64,000 nt of DNA. It comes from Epiperipatus broadwayi (Eukaryota > Onychophora > Udeonychophora > Euonychophora > Peripatidae). Below are positions 21,201 to 34,192 of this stretch, piece by piece (position 1 is the stretch's first letter; each line of letters opens with the position of its first letter). The DNA is taken from contig JAQFVV010012400.1 in the NCBI GenBank assembly GCA_028023455.1, positions 15,305,490 to 15,369,489 of the forward strand. Reading direction: 5' to 3'. A program made the position numbers and the translations under genes. Under the pieces are notes generated by a model that did not search any database, had not been told where the DNA came from, and saw only the letters and a list, made by a program, of their open reading frames with translations.

Positions 21201-23900
21201 CCTTCAATTTTTTTTTTCAAAATTCCCATCCTACAGCCAACTAAACTTGTCATTCAATTATTCGTCAATGGTTTAATACTAGCTATTCTGAGATAAAAGA
21301 TAAAGCAAGAAGTAACTTGACAAGTAATGTTTTCCTCATTGGTTCTCTTATGAAGATAGTTCATAAAAAGTTTGGCAGCAGTTTGCTATTTAAAGACTTT
21401 TTCCATACTTATTTATATTAAACATTGTAATAAAAATAAGCCATATAATTGGAATTCATATTAAAACTTTTAATTAAATAATAATAATTTCTACATAAAT
21501 GTATAAAATACAATTTAAATAAAGATTAAAAATTATAATCGTTAGTTTGGACTTTTATTTTTACACTTTATAGTATTAACGTTTAAAAAACAATCATTTA
21601 AGTATTAATATATCCTCCATAATTATAATTAAAAGTGATAAATATTTTATATAAAACAAAGGATTATAATAATCTTAATAATTGTAATACTGAAATAACA
21701 TTGCAATATTATTGTAGTAGTATATTTGTAATATGCTAAATCATTTAATTATTTTTTAATTAATGCTACATGAATGTTTTGTATCATCTGTATGTGCAAC
21801 ATTTTTCTATGACTCCTTTATGTATATTTTTGAACAAACTATGGATTTAAACATCCAAATTTCTAATTTACACATATATCTTAACTTCACTTGATTCAAT
21901 AAAGCAAGATCGATTGGTGTTATATAACTGTTCATTAGAGAAATACGATATGACATTAAATATTTTGATACATTTTATTTATCTCATGATATGTACAATA
22001 GCTAATCGAATTATTCTTTTTATAACAAAAGCAAAATGATTTTTTTCCCCGACTGGCCAAAAAAAAAAGCCACCACAATATACATCATTAACAAATTTAA
22101 TAATATACACTACTATTTATAACATCATAAATACCTTATTACAGATGTAAAACTAAAGAAACAATAAAAACACGCAAACACCAAAATATATTGACATCTA
22201 TATATTATAATAATTCAAACATATTCCCATATGTATTCCACATACTGTTCAAATATTCCCTATTGATAATATTTACTGTTAAAGAATAATGATTTCCCAT
22301 GATTCACATTTTCATAAACCATTCATTTAATCTTTTTTATTATAATTCAAAGACTTTAAATTTCACTCTCAGTACTATTTTGACAAAAGATATATTTGAA
22401 TACTACCACAGTCATTTCTCTTATCATATACTTCCTAACAAAATATTTTATTTTTAATTAATGTGGCATTATATCATTCAGGGAATTTTGTTCATATAAT
22501 ATTTTATAATTACTATAATCCCTTCTATTCTTTTCCCTTTCCTATTTATAATGTTTTAATCAGTTGTGATTTTTTTTTTGACCGAAAATACTTGTAATAA
22601 TATCCTTTTTTTTTCTTTTTAAATGCTTCAATGAGATCAAATAATATGCACTATATATATAATCAATCCATGTGTTTTCTTCAAGATGACAAAATTATAT
22701 TTTAAAAAAAGAAACTCATTATTAATTTATTGGTAAGCTGACAGTAGTTCAAATTGGTAAAAAAAAAATTAAAGTATGTTGCTTTTTACGAAGAAATGAT
22801 TTTATCGCCTTATTTGTCCCTTTTTTCAAAGTAATTAAATCTTTCTATTTCTAAGTAGACCAAATTATATCTTTCTATTCCTAAATACAGCAATTTATTT
22901 AAAATTACCTAATTAATTACTTTATCACAATTTTGTTAAGCAATAAAACTACCATTTAATAAATACTCTCCCTCAATAATAATAACGATAAGGGCAACAA
23001 CAACAATAATAACAACTACGACAACAACAATAATAACAACAGCAACATTATTATTATTAAATGATGATGATTATGTACATTAATTATCTTTAATTTATAA
23101 ATATCTGTAATAACGAATGCGTATTTATTTAAGGTCAATGCGAAATTCAAAAGCAAAATTGCCTTTCTGGCAGCCAAACAAAGCATGAAGGCCTCTCCTC
23201 AAGAAAACTAAGGCTTCGTAAACCTTACTAACAAGAATCCTCTTACCAATATCAAGACTGTGCTAGAACTTGGACTGAGAATAGTTTATATTTAAGCTTC
23301 AATAAATACGCCTTTGTTAATTGCTTTTCTTAGGATGTCGCTTAAGAGCAGATATTTATAAATTACAGCGGTATAAGCAAAGTTTGCTACATTTTAAATT
23401 ATCTTTTTAAAATTTTTTCTGCTTACTTACCTTAGAGAGTTTTTAGGGTAGATTTTCTTATTTCAATCACTTCAATCATTAAAACCTGGATTTAATTGTC
23501 CACATTATTTGATACCACATTGTGTACAAATGCTTGATATACATTATTATTGATATAAAGATTCAATTCGGTATGCCACAAATCAGGCAGACAACTAATC
23601 TTCTATGGAAATAATCCAGGCAAGCTTCTCAGATCATTAAAATCTTTTCTTCTTTTCACAATATTACTTTCTGAATCAAAACCATGATAAAAACATTCAT
23701 TTTACATTTACTTTCTAACCTTTATTACCTATTAATTCAGATGAAACCTTTTCGGTTTGTTACAGTTGCAGTTTTTATAACAATGTCCATTTTCGTACAT
23801 TTAAACAATTGCATTTCTTTATTTTTAAATCCTTAATGAAAGGCAATACTTTACTCTTTAATTTTTTCTTGGATTTTAGTCTCTAGATTATTTTTATTGC
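21201..23900. other. AT-rich, G-poor stretch without genes
   Basis: The plus strand is noticeably poor in G relative to C, the reverse of the bias at 7.5-11.9 kb. No coding or terminal-repeat signal was found, apart from the trinucleotide microsatellite at 22975-23075. Confidence 0.45.
22975..23075. repeat. Trinucleotide microsatellite (AAY/CAA)n
   Basis: Interrupted runs of AAT, CAA and AAC triplets, followed by ATT and ATG triplets. Confidence 0.85.
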
Positions 23901-23959
23901 TTATCACAATATTTATTTACTTGCTACTTCTAAGTTCAACTAGAATGAACTCTATTTTT

Positions 23960-24500
23960 CAGTTTACAAAGCTTTTTTCCTACTGTCTATATTGGGAACT
24001 ATAGCTCAATATTTTTTCTTGGATCCCAAATTGGAGTCCTACTAATAATTTTTTCATATTTAATTTGTGATAGATCTCTGCACTATTTATTTTTGCTCCA
24101 ATCAGTAGCACACTTTCAATATCTTTTTATGGGATTATGTAACTATTTTCCATCTTTTTGCCTAGCCAACTAAAATCATCTCATTCTTCAATTTTTGGTT
24201 GAAATTTTTCATTAAAAGTTCATTATAGAAATAAATTTAGTGATACACCTTCACCACTTACAGTAAAATTACCTTTTTATTTTCTTCATTTCCTTATTAG
24301 TAGCCTTTCTAATTCATCCAGATCAATTTGTGTAGTAATATGTTGTAATATTTTGCTTTAAAAAAAATCAAAATTAATAACATCATCACTATCTTCAAAC
24401 AGAGAAACCAATTCTATCCAATTTTCATACCAAACTTTCATTTAAAAACCATGTTCAAATAAACTATAAATAGCTTTAAATTGAAATTATTGGCACATTA
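23960..24500 (-). pseudogene. Decayed coding remnant, family not recognised
   Basis: On the minus strand successive pieces look protein-coding: NWIELVSLFEDSDDVI, then ELERLLIRK, then DIESVLLIGAKINSAEIYHK, then KKLLVGLQFGIQEKIL. They are separated by stops. The phrases have ordinary amino-acid composition, unlike the surrounding AT noise. A retroelement gag or a host pseudogene are both possible. Confidence 0.3.
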
Positions 24501-24734
24501 CAAAATTAGATAAGGATCCTATGAACAACAATAAAGCATCTTTCTATAGAGCTATGACTTGGATTTGAATCCAAGCTAAATAAATTTGAAAAAATTTTCA
24601 ACATGATTGGAATTTTTCTTGCAATCAGCGGCCCATAAGCAGATGGATTATAACTAGAGGGTAAAATAAGAATGAAAACCCACCCAGTCTAGCATGTTGA
24701 GATGTTGAAGAGATCTTTAATCTGGACTGAGCTA

Positions 24735-24835
24735 TTTTTTTTTAAGTGTCATAGCATCGGCCAGGATGCGAACCCGCAACCCGGGCAACTGCCTGCAAGT
24801 GCAAGGCAGTTGCGCTGACCTCTCGACCACCAATG
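24735..24835 (-). mobile_element. tRNA-derived SINE
   Basis: On the minus strand it reads TTGGTGGTCGAGAGGTCAGC (A-box region), then GTTGCCCGGGTTGC, a B-box GGGTTCGCATCC, and GGCCGATGCTATGACAC with a following A run. Better preserved than the copy at 15984-16064. Confidence 0.8.
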
Positions 24836-25204
24836 CAAGACTGGAATGAACTACTTAAGTTACTATTTTTTATTTATTCCAAAGTTTCTAAATTCAAAAA
24901 AATTTGAAATTGATAGTGATAATCATAATATAAGAAAAGATAGTACATCTCAAACTATTGTTATCAAATTCATAAGTTTAGTTGTTAAACTTAACAGTTA
25001 AAAACTGTCTCAAATTATTTAAATGGCATTCTTTTATTATGAAACAAAAATAGATTAAAGTATTTGTAAATCAGTTTTCATTCTAAATAAAATGTATTAC
25101 TATGAATGACCAACTTAAATGTTAAAGATATTTCTAGCATTACTTTTATCAAAAATTTTATAATTAATCTGAATATTTAATAAGTGACAAATAACTTTAA
25201 AAAT

Positions 25205-26445
25205 TATGTAATAACTGAAATATAGGCTTATTATATACCTATATCAATATATATAATATCTAGGGTATATGAGCACAGACTTTCACACTACCCACCACTC
25301 ATCACTCTATCTCAAATCACTTATACACTTAAATACATATATGTTGAAAAGATAAATAATCACCAATATACCTATTTCATGCTAAACCAGCAATCATCAG
25401 TTGGTCCAGATTATCATCTCTACATATATATGCAATAAGTGCTCAGATATATATTAAGATAGCCGATCTTCATACTTTAATGGACAAGTTTCAATCCACA
25501 CCACACTCCAACTCTTCAACCGTCCATCCAAACAAAAATCTGATGATGGAACACTCAAAGGCCACCCTGAGGCCAAGATTCTTATCACATCCATGTTGAC
25601 CTAAAGCCAATCTGACACCTCATGTACAGGACATAATCAATTTAATACATATACATGGGATGGGCAGACATCTCTAATATGTAATAACTGAAATACAGGC
25701 TTATTATATACCTGTATCAATATATGTAATATCTAGGGTATATGAGCACAGACTTTCACACTACCCACCACTCACCACTTTATCTCAAATCACTGATACA
25801 CTTGAACACATATATATATTGAAAAGATGGTGAAATAATCACCAATATACATACTTCAGGCTAAACCAGCAATCATCAGTTGGTCCAGATTATCATCTCT
25901 ACACATATATGCAATAAGTGCTCAGATATATATTAAGATAGTCAATCTTCATACTTTAATGGACAGGCTTCAATCCATACCACACTCCAACTTTTCAACC
26001 GTCCATCCAAATGAAAATCTGATGATGGAACGCTCAAGGGCCACCCTGAAGCTGAGATGCTTGTCTATCTTTTCAACATAAATGTGTTCAAGTGTATCAG
26101 ATATTTGAGATAGAGTGGTGGGTAATGTGAAAGTCAGTGCTCATACACCCTAGATATTACATATATTGATACAGGTATATAATAAGCCTGTATTTCAGTT
26201 ATTACATATTACATATGTTTGCCCATCCCTTGTATATGTATTAAATGGATTATAAGCTGTACATGAGGGGTCATATTGACTTTAGGTCAACATGGGTATG
26301 ACAAGAATTTGATGATTGCTGTTTTGGTGTGAAATACGTATATTGGTGATTATTTATCTTTTCAACATGTGTTCAAGTGTATCAGTGATTTGAGATAGAG
26401 TGGTGGGTAGTGAAAGTCTGTGCTCATATGCCCTAGATATTTAAA
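25205..26445. repeat. Direct and inverted repeat cluster
   Basis: Two direct copies start at 25209 and 25682 (period 473) with the phrase TAATAACTGAAATA. They share long identical runs such as CAGCAATCATCAGTTGGTCC. From about 26050 to 26445 the same sequence returns in reverse complement, itself in two partial pieces. The result is a direct pair facing an inverted pair. Such snapback arrays are typical of MITE-like DNA elements that inserted into one another. No open frame is present. Confidence 0.85.
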
Positions 26446-26959
26446 AATTATGCTAAATTACTAACAGCCCTATTTCAAAAACTTTGCACTGTAATTCCAA
26501 AAACCTTACATTCTGCTTCAATAATTAATATTTATTCAGTTACATTCTTAATCTTTGAAACCTAATATTATTTCACGTGTTTATCTTTAATTATTTGATA
26601 TTAGTTTTATTGGTTCGTGTAAAGAATTCAAATTTAGAAGACTATAACATTTTAAAAATAATTTTGTTGGTAGAATGATTTTCCAATTTTTACAAATTGT
26701 GGAATGTGTTGCTCTTCAGTTAAAGCTTTCTTTCATTTCCTGTTCAATGATTGCAATTTAAATACCTTACCTTGCTGATTTCCCTCTTTTTTTTCATGGA
26801 CAAAAGTTTTGACTTTGCACAATAAATCCTAATAATGTAGATATTGTGTTTATTAAATCGGACGATGTCAACTGTGATATACAGATAGATCATATATACA
26901 TTATGGTCTAATTTCAATTAAATATTTGGTCAACAATATTAATTTTAAATATTTTAATT

Positions 26960-27860
26960 TCTAATTATGAAAAATGCTTTTGATTCAATTAATTAAACAG
27001 GTTTGTGGCAATGTTTGAAATTAGTTAGCTGCCTGTCAAAGTTTATTCATATTATACGTTTCCTACATGAAAGAATAAGAGAATGCATTAATGTTACAAG
27101 TAGAAAATCTAAGATATTTGAAATGAAAGCTTTGCATTAGCTTCAATTTTGTTTTCCATTTTTATAACAGCAGTTTTTCTAATACATAATATAAATGGTT
27201 TCATGAAATAACAATCAAGATGCAATATATCCTCAATAGCAGACTTTAATTTGAACTTGTCAAGAAGAGAAAAAAAAAATCGTTTTTTTTTTTTTTTGGC
27301 TTCTAGATTAAAAGTATGTTGACCATTCTACTATTTTGGTAAATTTAAAGTTTGATCTATAGAATGTTCTTAATGTTTTGAAAAGACTAGTTTTAATAAT
27401 AAATATTCAAAAAACTTAAATGCTTTATCAGATAATGATGAAATCTTCAACAATCTTTAAATATTAAATAGCTTTTTAGTTATAAAAGCTGGCTCTGATG
27501 ATGCTGCTGTACTTAATTATTTAACTATCTCGGTTAAATTAGTTTCATACAGAACTATTTGGCCCATTTCATTATATGGAAGTGAGGGAAGGACCCCAAT
27601 TGAAATAATATAAAAATACTGGAAAATTTTTCATTTAAAGATGTGCCATAAAGTTCTAAAAATAGAATGGCAAAACCCTGAGACAAATCAACATGTTTTT
27701 TAGCATTAATGGATATGATGTTAATGAATACATTACAATATTATCAAAACATTGAATTGAATATATAACATAAATCAATTATAATAGATTTCCTAAAATA
27801 GCAAACTTCAGCATTATTTTTATGGTATAGGCAGACACATTTACATTGTAAAAATTATCT
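26960..27860 (+). pseudogene. LINE reverse transcriptase remnant
   Basis: Pieces on the plus strand match the central and C-terminal parts of a LINE RT. Around 27000-27120 there is FIHIIRFLHERIRECINV. Around 27125-27200 there is a LASILFSIFI piece equivalent to the GVxQGxxLxPxLFxxFI motif. Around 27570 there is SLYGSE, the LYGSExW block. Around 27630-27690 there is KMCHKVLKIEWQNPETN, the MKCLRxILxIxWQ block of many insect-type endonuclease-RT LINEs. The frame shifts and the stops show it is dead. The catalytic YADD region was not found. Confidence 0.65.
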
Positions 27861-28059
27861 CAAAGACACCATAAAAATTAATATTAATTTGTTTATTTGG
27901 AAAATTAAGGCTGAGAATTGTAGTTTCATCATTTAATATTAATTGTTAAATGTTTTTAGAAAAAGTCTAACTTCACTGACACTTTCTAAATATATTCAAC
28001 CATTAGTATTAGCACACAGATTACTATAGAGCATGTATTTATCTGTTGGATTATTTCCA

Positions 28060-28679
28060 TAATCTAATATGAGTATAGAATGTCGTTTAGAAAAATTTAA
28101 CTTTATTTAAATATTCCAACTACATGCAATTATTAATACTAGCACACAGATTAGTATATGCACAATGTTTTGAGAATTACATTTTCCCCTCTTCCTAAGG
28201 TGTTGCTGGCCTGACCAGTGACAGTACTAGCATGGGAATCTAACCTGGACCCTTAGATTCTTGAGTATTGAATTTTAAAGTAATGCTCTAACAAACTAAG
28301 CCACCCCGCCAAAGGCAACAGTCAGTAGAAATTTAATATACTTATCTATGAAGTTCCTCCTGATTTCTTCACTTTGTTCTAAAAGCAAAGTTGATTAGTG
28401 GTTTCTATACATTATGTATAGTCACACTAGGTTGACTTGTGGAACTGTGTGCCATCATCATGTGAACAGCTTCTTTAAATTTTCTTCTTTATACCTTTTC
28501 TTCTCTATCCAATATTTTTGTATTTCCCAATTGAACATGTATTTATTGGTATATACATAATCTGCTACCTTAGACGCATCTGTTTTCTCTCCTCTAATTA
28601 CCAGTTTGTTTTTGCAAGCACTTTTCAATAGGACAACTAGTCTCATGAATATGTTTTCCACATTCACATGGTATTTCAT
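28060..28679 (-). pseudogene. PLE GIY-YIG C-terminal fragment plus pseudo-LTR
   Basis: The minus-strand frame at 28458-28679 encodes MKYHVNVENIFMRLVV. In the adjacent frame the same bases read CEIPCECGKHIHETSCPIE, the YKIPCxCGKxYIGET signature of a PLE GIY-YIG domain. The pseudo-LTR follows with its tRNA-like block (28228-28310). It is the left arm of an inverted repeat with 28705-29175. Confidence 0.7.
28228..28310 (-). other. tRNA-like block (PLE end)
   Basis: The minus strand reads GGCTTAGTTTGTTAGAGC and later a B-box-like CCAGGTTAGATTCCC. Same block as at 18460. Confidence 0.65.
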
Positions 28680-28704
28680 AGATGCAGTTTTTTCTTTTCA
28701 ACAT

Positions 28705-29175
28705 TTCAAGAGAAGAAAAGGTACAAAGAAGAAAATTTAAAGAAGCTGTTCACATGACAATGCCACATAATCCCATAAGTCAAACTAGTGTGACTATACA
28801 TAATGTATGGAAACCACTAATCAACTTTGCTCTTAGAAAAAAGTGGAAAAATCAGGAGGAACTTCATTGATAAGTATACAAAATTTCTACTGACTGCTCT
28901 CTTTAGCAGGATGGCTCAATTGATTAGAGCATTATTTTAAAATTCAGTACTCAAGAATCTAAGGATTCAGGTTCTATTCCCATGCTAAAACTATCACTGG
29001 TCAGGCCAGCAGCACCTGAAGAAGAGGGGAGAATAATACCTCTCAAAATGTTGAGTGTATACTAAGCTGTGTGCTATTACTAACAATTGCATGTATTTCG
29101 AATATTTATAATAAAGTTAATTTATTCCAAAGACATTCAATACTCATATTAGATGATGGAAATAGTCCAACATAT
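28705..29175 (+). pseudogene. PLE C-terminal fragment plus pseudo-LTR, inverted partner
   Basis: A plus-strand frame reads NVWKPLINFALRKKWKNQ before a stop, the last part of the PLE C-terminus. The tRNA-like block follows (28906-28988, GATGGCTCAATTGATTAGAGC in sense) and then the tail. It pairs with 28060-28510, leaving a spacer of about 195 bases. Confidence 0.7.
28906..28988 (+). other. tRNA-like block (PLE end)
   Basis: Sense-strand copy with a clear A-box (TGGCTCAATTGATTAGAGC) and a B-box-like CAGGTTCTATTCCC. Confidence 0.7.
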
Positions 29176-29302
29176 AAATACAACTAAAACACCATAATCA
29201 CAAACCTTCAGGAAAATACTATAGAGTATGTTTCAAGCAGCATTATTCTTTTTTTTCTTTTTTTTTGCGAGATATTGCTCGCTTGACCAGTGATAGATAA
29301 TA

Positions 29303-29385
29303 CTAGCAAAGGAATTGAACCTGGGACTTATAGACTAATGAATATTGAATTTAAAGCAATTCATTGTAACTAACTAGACTATAGA
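29303..29385 (-). other. tRNA-like block (PLE end), decayed
   Basis: The minus strand keeps the B-box CAGGTTCAATTCC well, but the A-box is worn (TAGTTAGTTACAATG). Confidence 0.55.
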
Positions 29386-29544
29386 ATAATACTACTTAAA
29401 ACATTGTAATGTATACTAATCTATGTGCTATTATTGATAGTTGAATATATTTGGAAAGTTTAGATGAAGTTTGAATTTTTCTAAAACATTTAATAATTAA
29501 TATTAGATGATGGAAAGCTCCGGCACATACATCGTCACAAACTT

Positions 29545-30848
29545 TCTGAGAAACATTAAAGTTGAAAATGCTGAAGTTTTTTTTTTTTAAAAAAAAATGT
29601 CACTGAATAAGAAATTAAAAAATAGCATCATAAAATGTCAAATAAAAAGGCTAAAAGATCATCATGTAATGTATATAAATATCTATGTAGCTCAAAGATT
29701 GGTTTGCACAATTATCACAAAACTCATCTTAGATTTTTTAAAACTTTTTTTGTACTGGAATTGGAATGGCATACTCATTTATGTGTAACTGCTAATAATG
29801 ATGAGAAAAGTAGCTAAATAAATTATTGAAAGGCTTTTCAATTTAAGGCCATAAAATTATAAATCTAGACTTGAAATATGATGTAGCTCCACCAATTATG
29901 ATGCTAACCATAAAATTGGAAATGATTATGTGTGTATCACTTGACCATAAAAACATACTGACTATTTAGCCTGTTTTCATGCACAGAACATAAATAATAA
30001 AGTTCATTTATCTGTTAATAGTTTTTTTTTTTCAATTTCACACTTACAATTACTGATAAACTATAAAAATAATGAATAATATAAAAATCTTATTGTAATT
30101 TATCTATTTTAAATTAAAAAAATTAAATCTTAATTCTTAATTAATCTTTAAATTCTCTCAATTTATTAGTATTATATTTATTTTTTTTACAAACTGCAGA
30201 CTTCAAATGACAAAGAAATTTTCCTTTCTAATTAATTATTGTACAAATATTCTACTCAACAATTCAAAAAAATCCTTGAAAACATGAACTCTTGATAAAA
30301 TTATGGGTTTTTTTTATCTTACTTAGGTTTTTTCTTAATAAAAAAAACAATAGCAACATATATGTGATTGCTTATTATTCTAAATAAAAACAAGATACAC
30401 CTTTATTACAGTTAGCAAAAAAACCTATATGCAAGGATTCACCATAGCGATCATCATCAATTTGTATCCACTATTCTGATTTACATTATGAACTTAAAAA
30501 AAATAATAAACTTTTCTTAAAAAAATATTTGCCATTTTTTGAAAATGGCTGTCATTTTGTAAGATTAAATAATGTTTTCATTAAAGCTATGTCTTCTAAA
30601 AATAAAATAGCAATATTCACTCTAAAATATATAATTTATTTCATTATACAGTACATGTTGTTTTGTTTATAGAATTAAAATTTCATTAATACACTACATT
30701 TAATTTTCATCTAGTGATTTTACAAAACAGTCAGTGCTTTCATTAATGACATATCCAGAATATATAAGATTTTCATTCTTTGACAACTACAAAATAAAAA
30801 AAACACCAAGTTTTATTCAGCACAGTAACATACTTTGATCATATACAA
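29545..30848. other. AT-rich stretch, no gene
   Basis: Only A/T-rich words and homopolymer runs. The frames at 29597 and 29635 have no motif. TTAATTAA-type words abound near 30110-30200. Confidence 0.5.
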
Positions 30849-31981
30849 CAGGAGTGGCCAAACTTTTAGACATTGGGGATGACTTTTTTGGTGTAAGTGT
30901 ACCTGAGGGCGACTACATTTTTTTCAGGACTTCGAGCCAGAAACCAGGAAAAAAAACATTATTTTTGGTGGAATGAAACCAGAAACAGAAAAAAAAAAAA
31001 GATTCAAAGTCCTGGTTTTTTTTAGAATGTCTTTACGAATTGGTGGGTTTTTTAATAAGGGTTTAGGTACTCACAAATATTGGTGATGTTTTTAGAAGAT
31101 ACTTGTGAACTGTTTTACTATGACTACTATTAAATTACCTCAGCTCCCTCTAGTATTACAATTTGTCCATGTCACTTTATAAAATATTTATTAAATTACC
31201 TATAAATAATTATTTTCTAGAGTTGGTCCTGAATTTAAAAAAAAAAAATCAAGAAATATATATATATATTGTTTTAGAATTGTATTCAAATAAATTAGAA
31301 GCAAATTTTACAACAAAAAAAAATTACAAAGTAAAAAAAAATATATTTTATTTTATTTTAATGACACTTTTCTAGATAGAGAAAAAGATATATAAGGAAC
31401 AATAAAAGTAATATTTTGTATAAGTCCTCTAGTTCTGTGCCTTAGAAAATCCCTACATTTTTCCTGCTAACAGTCTTTACAATAATTAGATGTAAAGTTT
31501 GTTTCATGTTTTGACACCTATTTTCATTCATAGATAGGAAAAAGTCATGCTTTCTTTTTAAATATCATTGGGAATTATTTGCTAGCTAGATGTGTTTTAA
31601 AAAGTTCACAACTTTTTTGTTTTAAAATTAGTTTATTAAAATCCTTGTTTTTCCAGGACAAATTATTTTCATTTCTCCTCAGAAAAGTGGCAGTTAAATA
31701 TTTCTAAGAATTTTAGCTATAGTGTTACACAAAAATAATTTAATTCTTTTCAGCTTCTTCCAACCTGGGTTTATTTTTGAGATTGACAATAACAATATAT
31801 GTTATTTTAAATTTAACTATTTTTAAAAGAGAATAATTTTGAATTTTATTTTTTCATTATTTTTTATATTCAAATCAGCTCTGAATTTATTACTATAATT
31901 TGTCAATGCGCACATCAGCTTCGTGGTCTCCAGGAACTTGCGGTCCACTGGTCGACCATGGGTGATGTATTGCCATCCCTG
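30849..31981. mobile_element. Non-autonomous hAT-type element with perfect 8-bp TSD
   Basis: The left end CAGGAGTGGCCAAAC and the right end (reverse complement) CAGGGATGGCAATAC are imperfect inverted repeats. The 8-bp sequence ATATACAA lies directly outside both (30841-30848 and 31982-31989), the duplication length of hAT elements. The 1.13 kb interior is AT-rich and shows no transposase. Small GC-richer patches at 30860-30960 and 31910-31975 may be subterminal binding regions. Confidence 0.85.
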
Positions 31982-31989
31982 ATATACAA

Positions 31990-34004
31990 CAATAAAATGT
32001 ATTAATATTTAGTTATAAAATGTGTATATTAGTTAATCTACATCCACTCAATCAGTTTTATGGATTAAAATTCTTATATTATTTTTCCTGTGACAAAAAT
32101 AAATCAATTGTAATAATAATTCTTATTGTAGGTTATTTTGAAAGAAAAAAAAAAGTTCATACATGTGCAGTTAATAATCAACTTTATACATCAAAGATGA
32201 GCAATTATAAGGTAAAAAATACTATTTGTTTTTCCAATATTAAATCAATAATCTCATAATTTGATAAATCAGCAAAAGAATAAAAAAAGTTTTAATCATT
32301 TACATATATACACTATTAAAGCTATAGCAATCAACTATACATATAATTTTTTTACCTAGATTTTATTTAATTTCACTGCATTTATGCAAAATAAAAAAAT
32401 GTGATTAAAAAAAAAAAATTAACAGCACTGGAAAAAATTTTCAGTCTTATTGATTAGAAATTACAAAAATAAAAAAATAATAAGAATTGAACATAAAGTG
32501 CATAAAAAATAAATTTTAAAGTGTGCATTGTCTTAATTTAATTTTTTTATTTAATTTTAAATATGCATTATAGTTAGTTTTTGTTCGTCATGCTTTATTT
32601 TAATTTAATGAATTATGATTTAAGAAATATCATTCTACAGTGATATAAAAAGCAAAATGGCAATCAGCAATGGAATAATTATATTTTTTTTATTAAAATT
32701 ATAATTACCGAATATTATATTTACTGACAGGTTAGTATTGTTTTAATAATTTGCTGTATAAAATGTTTAGTCATTAATTAACACTTTTTGCCCATTTAAG
32801 CTTTATTTTTTTAATTGATTTTGTTTATATAAAAGAAAGGGGAAAGATTTTGATTCAGAATTGCTCTATGAGAAACTAAAAGATGAAAATGTAGTTCCAC
32901 AAATGCAGAATTTCACTGTTACAAATATTGAAGAGAAATGATCCCAAATCATAAGACTCATAAATATGAGCAGAGGTATATCCAAGTGAATGAAATTAAT
33001 ATTTCAGTATTGCTACAATTCATTTGACAGCAGTTAAAAACTCACCTTAGATTTGAATAAGTTAATATATGTATGTAATGTATAGTGTGCATATGATTAC
33101 TGATAAATTTTATTATTAGCATTTTCAATATTGATGCAATACAAAAAATAATTGATTATATTGTGTACTTTATAATATTATTATAAGTTTATCAATAATT
33201 TTGAAAACTTTTTTTTTTTAATTAAAATATAAAGTGTTTTTTTTTTTTTCATTTAAAAAAGAGGCATAAATTGATTTTTAGAACAGATTTTAATTAACAG
33301 AAAAATTAGTAAATGCCTGCTGTTTTTGGAATCAACATTATGCATGTAATTAAAATTAAAAAACAAAAACTGAATTCTAAAAAAAAATATTTTAAATAAC
33401 ATTAGACACTGAGTTAAGTTCTCTTCCAAAGTCAAATGAAGAAATATTTAAACAATAAAACATAATTATCAGTTAATATAGTATGCCATTATTGGCCATA
33501 TCTTTAAAATAATTTATTCTATATTCTTAACATATAATAATCTACATCAAAAACAAATTTGAATTTGGATTTTTTTTTTTTGTTCTTGAAAAAGAAAATT
33601 TTTTCAAAAAAATATCTGAAAAGGAGTTTTTGGGAAATTTGGAGAGACAGAATTATGGGCACGCTTTTCTTTTATACTTTAGAAGATGAGAATTTAATTA
33701 TATAGGAGGGGAAAAATATGTTTTAAAATTGCATAATCAATGACAGAAGAAAAAAGAAATTCACAAACATATACTCTTCAGTTCTATTTAATAAAGAAAT
33801 GGAGGAAAGTTATGCCCCACAAAATTATCACAAAACGATTAAAAAGTAATTCATTGAAAAACTTCATTAAATATATCCCCATGATATCTACCATAAAATC
33901 TTTCACCAAACAAAAAAAAAATTATTTAAAGTAAACTCCTCAGCAGAATTACCATCTGACAATTACTGACTTATATCAAATTCAAGATTACAATAGATTG
34001 TTGT
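31990..34004. other. AT-rich stretch, no gene
   Basis: Short frames (32020-32259, 33740-33934) have AT-driven composition and no recognisable motif. Several long A or T runs are present. Confidence 0.5.
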
Positions 34005-34192
34005 ATATATTAAAGATATAACCTAAAGACTATGCACCTAAAATTTGACAGTAGGGATTTCTACAATCAAGATTAATGACTTTAAAAGACAAGAGTGACT
34101 AATCTTGTGTTAGATTTGTAGAGATCCCTACTATCGAATTTTAGGCACATAGTCTTATGGTTATATATAGCCTTAATATATATTACTTACAT
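34005..34192. mobile_element. Fold-back MITE-like inverted repeat
   Basis: The two halves are near-complete reverse complements. The left half has GACTATGCACCTAAAATT and GTAGGGATTTCTACA. The right half has the matching AATTTTAGGCACATAGTC and TGTAGAGATCCCTAC. Only about 7 bases (34084-34090) separate the arms, so the transcript would form a hairpin of about 85-90 base pairs. Confidence 0.85.

Larger units (their letters stand above)
27960..29540. mobile_element. Cluster of PLE 1-type 3'-end fragments in both orientations
   Basis: At least four fragments are stacked here: minus-strand ends at about 27960-28510, a plus-strand end at 28705-29175, a minus-strand tRNA-like piece at about 29200-29385 and a plus-strand tail at 29400-29540. 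Each shares the tail phrase ATTAGATGATGGAAA or its complement, and most include the tRNA-like block. Confidence 0.75.
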
